A DNA stretch of 64,000 nucleotides from assembly GCF_002744245.1 (NCBI RefSeq), contig NZ_NKHG01000091.1, positions 25,940-89,939 on the forward strand. The letters are read 5' to 3'. The stretch's first letter is position 1, and each line of letters opens with the position of its first letter. This document shows, piece after piece, positions 58,592 to 64,000 of this stretch. The position numbers and the translations under genes were made by a program. The notes under the pieces were generated by a model that did not search any database, had not been told where the DNA came from, and saw only the letters and a program-made list of their open reading frames with translations. Origin of the DNA: Bacillus pumilus. GTDB taxonomy: Bacteria > Bacillota > Bacilli > Bacillales > Bacillaceae.

Positions 58592-60253
58592 TTGAGCTGG
58601 ACAGGAATCGTACTATTCATACAGCTGTTCTTTGGTATCGTCATCGGGCTATACTTTTGGAACTTACTGCGAAATCAGCGCACACAAAAGGTGACGATCG
58701 ACAAAGAATCAAAGAAAGAAATGGAAGCACTCAGAAAGATGCGATCGATCAAGCTGAGTGAGCCTTTATCAGAGAGAGTCCGGCCAAAGGGGTTTCAAGA
58801 TATTGTAGGGCAAGAAGACGGCATTCGAGCACTAAAAGCGGCCCTGTGCGGACCGAACCCACAGCATGTTATCGTCTACGGGCCGCCGGGGATTGGAAAA
58901 ACGGCTGCTGCCCGTCTTGTCATGGAAGAGGCGAAGCGTCACGCTGATTCACCGTTTAAGAAAGATGCAGTGTTCGTAGAGCTTGATGCCACAACCGCGA
59001 GATTTGATGAACGAGGAATTGCAGACCCCTTAATTGGCTCAGTGCATGACCCGATTTACCAAGGAGCAGGGGCTATGGGACAGGCAGGTATTCCGCAGCC
59101 AAAACAAGGAGCCGTCACACATGCTCATGGCGGGGTTCTCTTTATCGATGAAATTGGAGAACTGCATCCGATTCAAATGAACAAAATGCTAAAAGTACTC
59201 GAGGATCGGAAAGTGTTTTTAGACAGTGCCTATTACAGTGAGGAAAATACCCAAATCCCAAATCACATTCATGATATTTTCCAAAATGGGCTGCCGGCTG
59301 ATTTTAGATTGATTGGAGCCACCACAAGAACGCCGGACGAAATTCCGCCAGCGATTAGATCAAGATGTTTGGAAATTTTCTTTAAGGATCTTAATCAGCA
59401 TGAGCTGAAAATAGTTGCTGCTAAGGCTGTCCATAAAATTCAAAAGGAATTAAGTGATGAGGGGCTAAACCTGTTAACTTCCTATGTGAAAAATGGGCGT
59501 GAAGCAGTCAATATGGTGCAGATTGCGGCTGGTATGGCTGTCACTGAAAACCGAAAAGACATTACGATAGCTGATGTAGAGTGGGTCATTCATTCAAGCC
59601 AGCTGACACCAAGATATGAACAAAAAGTACCGGAAAAGCCAAAAGTGGGGGTAGTGAATGGTCTTGCCGTTTATGGACCGAACAGCGGAGCCCTGCTTGA
59701 AATTGAAGTGAATATATGTAAGGCGCTTGAGAATGGCAGTATCAATATTACTGGCATCGCAGAAGAAGAAAGCATTGGCAACCAGTCTAAATCCATCAGA
59801 CGTAAAAGTATGGCCAAAGGCTCTGTTGAAAATGTATTAACAGTACTTAGAAACTTAGGCATACGGACAAATGAATATGATATTCATATTAATTTTCCAG
59901 GCGGTGCCCCTATTGATGGACCGTCTGCTGGAATAGCGATGGCAACAGCCATTTTCTCTGCCATTCATCATATCCCGATCGATCATCTGACAGCCATGAC
60001 AGGTGAGATTGGATTGCAAGGTCAAGTGAAACCGATAGGCGGTGTGATACCGAAAATTAAGGCAGCCAAACAAGCTGGTGCCAAAACAGTGATCATTCCT
60101 TATGACAACCAGCAGTCGATTTTAAAAGAGATTGAAGGCGTCACCATTGTGCCTGTGAAGCACTTCCAAGAGGTGCTGGATCAGTGTTTGGTGAATCCAC
60201 CAGACGAGAAGAAAGATGAACTTGAAAACGAAATGAAAAGAAAATCTGTTTAA
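58592..60253 (+). CDS. lonB: Membrane-anchored Lon-type protease LonB
   Basis: A 553-residue ATP-dependent protease. An N-terminal hydrophobic helix (about 5-24) anchors it; the AAA+ module has Walker A VYGPPGIGKTAA (97-104 core) and GVLFIDEIGELHP; the C-terminal Lon protease domain has the Ser445 (DGPSAGIA) and Lys488 (GGVIPKIKAAK) dyad, 43 residues apart as in other Lon enzymes. Start is TTG behind AAGGAGGGAG. It acts in the forespore. Adjacent lonA is typical of Bacillus. Confidence 0.94.
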   Translation: MSWTGIVLFIQLFFGIVIGLYFWNLLRNQRTQKVTIDKESKKEMEALRKMRSIKLSEPLSERVRPKGFQDIVGQEDGIRALKAALCGPNPQHVIVYGPPGIGKTAAARLVMEEAKRHADSPFKKDAVFVELDATTARFDERGIADPLIGSVHDPIYQGAGAMGQAGIPQPKQGAVTHAHGGVLFIDEIGELHPIQMNKMLKVLEDRKVFLDSAYYSEENTQIPNHIHDIFQNGLPADFRLIGATTRTPDEIPPAIRSRCLEIFFKDLNQHELKIVAAKAVHKIQKELSDEGLNLLTSYVKNGREAVNMVQIAAGMAVTENRKDITIADVEWVIHSSQLTPRYEQKVPEKPKVGVVNGLAVYGPNSGALLEIEVNICKALENGSINITGIAEEESIGNQSKSIRRKSMAKGSVENVLTVLRNLGIRTNEYDIHINFPGGAPIDGPSAGIAMATAIFSAIHHIPIDHLTAMTGEIGLQGQVKPIGGVIPKIKAAKQAGAKTVIIPYDNQQSILKEIEGVTIVPVKHFQEVLDQCLVNPPDEKKDELENEMKRKSV

Positions 60254-60278
60254 TCCCCATCGTATATGGGGATTTTTT
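60252..60278 (+). terminator. Terminator of lonB
   Basis: AATCCCCAT and ATGGGGATT with T run immediately after the lonB stop. Confidence 0.88.
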
Positions 60279-60424
60279 AGTGAAATAGATCTTTTTTTCT
60301 TTTTCAAGATAAAAAGAAAGGGTATACTACGGTAAGATCATCATTTCTCAAGTCTTTTACATTGTACAAGACTGAAACAGGTATATTATAATGATTCATA
60401 CTAGTGACGGAGGTGTCAATCAAC

Positions 60425-61288
60425 ATGGCAGATGAAATCAAAAAGAATGTTCCGCTCCTTCCATTGCGAGGTTTGCTTGTTTATCCAACAATGGTCTTGC
60501 ATTTGGACGTTGGACGCGAGAAGTCTGTTCAAGCATTAGAACAGGCCATGATGAACGATCATATGATTTTTCTAGCAACACAGCGGGAAATTTCAATAGA
60601 TGAACCAGGTGAAGAAGAAATTTTCAAAGTCGGCACCTACACAAAAATCAAACAAATGCTGAAGTTGCCAAATGGAACGATTCGGGTACTTGTTGAAGGC
60701 TTAAATCGAGCAGAGATCGAATCTTACGTGGAGCTAGAGGACTATACGTCAGTCGATATTAAAGAGTTGGCAGAAGAAGAATTAAAGGACGCAGAAGCAG
60801 AAGCACTCATGCGCACTTTGTTAGATCACTTTGATCAGTACATAAAGATTTCAAAAAAAATCTCAGCTGAAACATATGCAACGGTGACGGATATTGAGGA
60901 ACCGGGAAGAATGGCAGATATCGTCTCTTCTCACCTGCCGCTCAAATTAAAGGACAAACAAGAAGTGCTGGAAACAGTAGATGTCAAAAAACGGCTCAAT
61001 CGGGTCATCAGCCTGATCCACAATGAAAAAGAAGTGCTGGAGATTGAAAAGAAAATCGGACAGCGTGTGAAACGTTCAATGGAACGAACGCAAAAAGAAT
61101 ATTATTTGCGTGAACAAATGAAAGCCATCCAAAAAGAGCTTGGAGACAAAGAAGGGAAAACAGGCGAAGTCAGTTCATTAATGTCTAAAATTGAAGCGTC
61201 CAGCATGCCGGACTCTGTTCGTGAAACGGCATTAAAAGAACTGAACCGGTATGAAAAAATCCCTGCAAGTCTGCCGAGAGCTCTGTGA
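60425..61288 (+). CDS. lonA: Lon protease LonA, N-terminal part, cut by a frameshift
   Basis: The first 282 codons encode the Lon substrate-binding domain and coiled-coil ([40 protein letters not shown]) up to [11 protein letters not shown], then the frame reads six foreign codons (LPRAL) and TGA. Restoring one base between 61269 and 61270 rejoins the frame with the C-terminal part ([11 protein letters not shown]). Start ATG 60425 behind GGAGGTGTCAATCAAC is preferred to TTG 60404. Alone this product lacks ATPase and protease domains. Genuine mutation or sequencing error cannot be told apart from one sequence. Confidence 0.85.
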   Translation: MADEIKKNVPLLPLRGLLVYPTMVLHLDVGREKSVQALEQAMMNDHMIFLATQREISIDEPGEEEIFKVGTYTKIKQMLKLPNGTIRVLVEGLNRAEIESYVELEDYTSVDIKELAEEELKDAEAEALMRTLLDHFDQYIKISKKISAETYATVTDIEEPGRMADIVSSHLPLKLKDKQEVLETVDVKKRLNRVISLIHNEKEVLEIEKKIGQRVKRSMERTQKEYYLREQMKAIQKELGDKEGKTGEVSSLMSKIEASSMPDSVRETALKELNRYEKIPASLPRAL

Positions 61289-62748
61289 TTCGAAATTATA
61301 TTGATTGGCTGATCAATCTTCCATGGGGCATCTATACGGAAGATCGACTAGACCTAAAGCTTGCAAGCAAAATTTTAGATGACGAGCATCATGGGCTAGA
61401 AAAAGTCAAAGAACGTGTGCTTGAATATCTTGCTGTACAGAAGCTGACAAATTCATTAAAGGGACCGATTCTCTGCTTGGCAGGACCTCCTGGAGTAGGG
61501 AAAACGTCACTTGCGAAATCAATTGCAAAATCACTTGATCGAAAGTTTATCCGTATCTCACTTGGTGGTGTACGTGATGAATCCGAGATCCGTGGTCATA
61601 GAAGAACCTATGTAGGTGCGATGCCGGGCCGTATCATTCGCGGGATGAGTAAGGCGGGCACCATGAATCCGGTGTTTCTTTTAGATGAAATTGATAAGAT
61701 GTCATCTGACTTTAGAGGCGATCCGTCATCTGCGATGCTTGAAGTGTTAGATCCAGAGCAAAATCATCATTTTAGCGATCACTATATTGAAGAGACATTT
61801 GATTTGTCTCAAGTGTTATTTATCGCTACTGCTAACAATTTAGCAACCATTCCGGGTCCACTTCGTGATAGAATGGAGATTATCACGATTGCAGGGTATA
61901 CAGAGGTTGAAAAAGCGGAAATTGTGAAAGACCATCTTCTGCCTAAGCAGCTGAAGGAGCATGGATTAAAGAAAGGGAACTTACAGCTTCGTGAAGCAGC
62001 GATTTACGATATGATTCGCTATTACACAAGAGAATCAGGGGTTCGTGGATTAGAGCGTCAGCTTGCGGCGATTTGCCGAAAAGCAGCAAGAGCCATTGTG
62101 GCTGAAGACCGCAAACGAATCACGGTGACGGAAAAGAACCTATCTGAATATCTCGGTAAAAGACTTTACCGTTATGGACAGGCTGAAACGACAGATCAGG
62201 TTGGTGTTGTCACAGGACTTGCGTATACCACAGTAGGCGGAGACACTTTATCCATTGAAGTATCACTCTCGCCGGGGAAAGGTAAGCTTTTGTTAACTGG
62301 TAAGCTTGGTGATGTGATGAGAGAATCTGCACAGGCGGCATTCAGTTATATTCGTTCTAAAGCAGATGAACTGAACATTGATCCCAATTTTAATGAAAAG
62401 CACGATATTCATATCCATGTTCCAGAGGGGGCGGTTCCAAAGGACGGGCCATCAGCTGGTATTACCATTGCGACGGCTCTTGTATCAGCACTCACAGGAC
62501 GTCCTGTTTCAAAAGAGGTTGGCATGACAGGAGAGATTACGTTAAGGGGAAGAGTGCTTCCAATTGGCGGATTAAAAGAAAAAGCATTAGGCGCACATCG
62601 TGCAGGACTGAAAACGATTATTCTTCCAAAGGACAACGAGAAGGATATTGATGATATTCCTGAAAGTGTGAGAGAAGGACTAACCTTTATTCCTGTCTCA
62701 CATTTAGATGAGGTGCTTGAGAAAGCGTTAGTAGGAGAGGGAAGATGA
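61285..62748 (+). CDS. lonA: Lon protease LonA, C-terminal ATPase-protease part
   Basis: A 487-codon frame opening with GTG 61285 in a GTGA overlap with the stop of the first part. It carries Walker [19 protein letters not shown], the Lon loop [29 protein letters not shown], and the proteolytic dyad Ser390 (DGPSAGIT) and Lys433 (GGLKEKALG), 43 residues apart. Codons just before GTG (tct gcc gag agc tct) read SAESS, the conserved LonA linker, so the break is inside a formerly continuous gene. The two parts total 774 residues, the full LonA length. The internal GTG has no clear ribosome site. Confidence 0.85.
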   Translation: MIRNYIDWLINLPWGIYTEDRLDLKLASKILDDEHHGLEKVKERVLEYLAVQKLTNSLKGPILCLAGPPGVGKTSLAKSIAKSLDRKFIRISLGGVRDESEIRGHRRTYVGAMPGRIIRGMSKAGTMNPVFLLDEIDKMSSDFRGDPSSAMLEVLDPEQNHHFSDHYIEETFDLSQVLFIATANNLATIPGPLRDRMEIITIAGYTEVEKAEIVKDHLLPKQLKEHGLKKGNLQLREAAIYDMIRYYTRESGVRGLERQLAAICRKAARAIVAEDRKRITVTEKNLSEYLGKRLYRYGQAETTDQVGVVTGLAYTTVGGDTLSIEVSLSPGKGKLLLTGKLGDVMRESAQAAFSYIRSKADELNIDPNFNEKHDIHIHVPEGAVPKDGPSAGITIATALVSALTGRPVSKEVGMTGEITLRGRVLPIGGLKEKALGAHRAGLKTIILPKDNEKDIDDIPESVREGLTFIPVSHLDEVLEKALVGEGR

Positions 62749-63332
62749 AAGTAACAAAATCAGATATCGTCATTAGTGCGGTGAAGCCAGAGCAGTACCC
62801 AAGCGGAGGACTGCCTGAGATCGCTCTTGCTGGACGATCAAATGTTGGGAAGTCCTCGTTCATTAACTCATTAATTAACCGTAAAAATTTAGCGCGCACG
62901 TCTTCTAAACCAGGAAAGACACAAACACTTAATTTCTACATTATTAATGATATGCTCCACTTTGTAGACGTTCCGGGCTATGGCTTTGCGAAAGTATCAA
63001 AAACAGAGCGTGAAGCTTGGGGCAGAATGATCGAAACGTATATTACGATGCGTGAAGAATTAAAAGCAGTGGTGCAAATTGTGGATCTGCGTCATAAACC
63101 ATCAGTTGATGATGTGAACATGTATGAATTTCTGAAATATTATGGTGTTCCCGTCATCATCATTGCAACAAAGGCGGATAAAATTCCAAAAGGCAAATGG
63201 GAAAAACATGCGAAGGTCGTGAAGCAGACGCTCGACATTGACCCATCAGATGAATTAATTCTTTTCTCTTCTGAAACAAAAAAGGGAAAAGATGAAGCCT
63301 GGAATGCGATCCTTGCGAAGGTGAACAGCTAA
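62745..63332 (+). CDS. engB: Ribosome biogenesis GTPase EngB (YsxC)
   Basis: A 195-residue essential GTPase for large-subunit assembly. G1 GRSNVGKSS at residues 27-35, G2 region near KPGKTQTL, G3 [11 protein letters not shown]4 ATKADK and G5 SSETKKG follow in order. It overlaps the lonA stop by four bases (ATGA), so normally it is translated after lonA in one transcript; the lonA frameshift may lower its expression through polarity. Confidence 0.96.
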   Translation: MKVTKSDIVISAVKPEQYPSGGLPEIALAGRSNVGKSSFINSLINRKNLARTSSKPGKTQTLNFYIINDMLHFVDVPGYGFAKVSKTEREAWGRMIETYITMREELKAVVQIVDLRHKPSVDDVNMYEFLKYYGVPVIIIATKADKIPKGKWEKHAKVVKQTLDIDPSDELILFSSETKKGKDEAWNAILAKVNS

Positions 63333-63336
63333 AAGA

Positions 63337-63368
63337 AAAGGCATCTGTCATGAGCAGATGCCTTTTTA
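63337..63368 (+). terminator. Terminator of lonA-engB
   Basis: AAAGGCATCTG and CAGATGCCTTT, 11-bp stem, T run. Confidence 0.9.
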
Positions 63369-63377
63369 TTGTATAAG

Positions 63378-63863
63378 TTATTTCCTTTTTAAAAATAATA
63401 AGAGGAGACTGAATGTAATCAGTACATATGGCCAGTACAATTCAAAGCCGGAAGTAGGGATAGAGAGTGCGCTAAGCTGTTTTGTAATTTGCTGAAAGAA
63501 ATAAAGGAACAGACCGAGTGCAATTAGAACTACACTTTCTATACGATATTCCTTTTTCTGAGATGATTTCATAAAGAGCGCAAGTCCAACGATGAATACA
63601 ATCATCGTAAATGTGTCTGGCCAGTGGTCCAATTTCGGCTGAAGAATAAAGTGTAGCGAAAGGCCAGCCATGAGCATACCGATAAACACATGAGAGGTTT
63701 CTTGCTCCTTCTTTCCTTGATATAAGAAAGCAAGGCCAAAAAGCAGTACAAGTGTATACCATTTCTCCAGATCTTTCCAGATGTCAAATTGACCTCCTGA
63801 GAGAATGGCATAAAGAGCTACAGCCAGCAAAGTGAGCGGCAGCAAAATGGATTTCTTCTTCAA
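63378..63863 (-). CDS. ysxD: Membrane protein YsxD
   Basis: A 161-residue integral membrane protein with about five hydrophobic helices; the first is KKKSILLPLTLLAVALYAIL. It ends in a basic tail (LLLLFLKRK). Start TTG 63863 is chosen since AGAAGGTG lies six bases upstream; the GTG at 63872 would overlap that ribosome site. It faces engB convergently, matching B. subtilis ysxD. Function unknown. Confidence 0.8.
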   Translation of the reverse strand: MKKKSILLPLTLLAVALYAILSGGQFDIWKDLEKWYTLVLLFGLAFLYQGKKEQETSHVFIGMLMAGLSLHFILQPKLDHWPDTFTMIVFIVGLALFMKSSQKKEYRIESVVLIALGLFLYFFQQITKQLSALSIPTSGFELYWPYVLITFSLLLLFLKRK

Positions 63864-63872
63864 AGATGTCAC

Positions 63873-64000
63873 CTTCTTTTAAGCAGATCATTTGTCCGCA
63901 CGCGCCAAATCTGGTAAATTGCTTGAAGTGATGATATGGCATGTACGATGTCGAGCATTTTTCTACTATATCACAACATTTTTGAAATCTGTTCACAATT
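63873..64000. other. Upstream region of ysxD, no gene seen
   Basis: AT-rich control region to the window end. In B. subtilis hemA begins just beyond, so divergent promoters are expected. On the minus strand TATAGT near 63966 could be the ysxD -10; no convincing -35 was found. Confidence 0.3.

Noticed and set aside
60404..60424. TTG start for lonA 21 bases upstream
   Set aside because: Overlaps the GGAGG that serves ATG 60425.

Overview
The window is chromosome from a Bacillus of the B. subtilis group, most like the B. pumilus / B. safensis / B. altitudinis clade. The basis is protein recognition (GerE, SspI, PheS, LysC, IlvB, ClpX and LonB are near-identical to the B. subtilis proteins I know) and gene order, which is that of the B. 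subtilis ysdB to ysxD segment. Clade assignment is inference; no 16S gene is present.

Layout. 0-4 kb: ysdB (cut by the window edge, sigma-W-type promoter), ysdC, cstA. The araABDLMNPQ-abfA genes expected here from B. subtilis, and glcD/glcF between cstA and sspI, are absent. 4-12.4 kb: sspI, ysgA, a phenylalanine T-box with pheST, rnhC, zapA, yshB, polX. 12.4-23 kb: mutS2, yshE, a tiny membrane ORF, a frameshifted Imm63-like immunity gene, then the fatty-acid degradation group lcfA, fadR, fadB, etfB, etfA with a perfect FadR operator, followed by abf2 and trxA. 23-31 kb: uvrC, lysine riboswitch, lysC (with an internal start for the beta subunit), yslB, sdhCAB, ysmA. 31-32.6 kb: a small accessory patch with a biotin protein ligase lacking the DNA-binding domain, half of a repeat element, and the C-terminal stump of a citrate-transporter-like gene. 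32.6-37.6 kb: gerE, ysmB, racE, gerM, rph, ysnA, ysnB, tRNA-Arg(TCT). 37.8-44.5 kb: a block not at this place in B. subtilis: a VOC protein, dltXABCD with an ECF-sigma promoter, a DUF1232 gene, a full copy of the repeat element, and pgl. 44.6-54.3 kb: ilvE followed by a leucine T-box and ilvBHC-leuABCD; TnrA, CcpA and CodY-like boxes lie upstream of ilvE. 54.4-64 kb: ysoA, tig, clpX, lonB (sigma-F-type promoter), lonA (frameshifted in this sequence), engB, ysxD.

How the genes work together: translation (PheRS, YsgA, tRNA-Arg, trigger factor, EngB), DNA metabolism (PolX, MutS2, UvrC, RNase HIII), beta-oxidation plus electron transfer (LcfA, FadB, EtfAB, SdhCAB), amino-acid synthesis (LysC, IlvE, Ilv-Leu), wall metabolism (RacE, Dlt), sporulation/germination (SspI, GerE, GerM, LonB) and proteolysis (ClpX, LonA/B).

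Most of the window is ordinary core genome. Points worth attention: a one-base deletion that splits lonA exactly before its AAA+ domain; a second one-base deletion in an orphan immunity-like gene; two copies of an inverted-repeat-bounded intergenic element, both abutting the 3' arm of a terminator-like hairpin; a citrate-transporter remnant beside an extra biotin ligase; ilvE placed between the ilv-leu control region and the leucine T-box; and two unannotated 23-25 residue membrane peptides. I found no CRISPR array, prophage, transposase or toxin gene.
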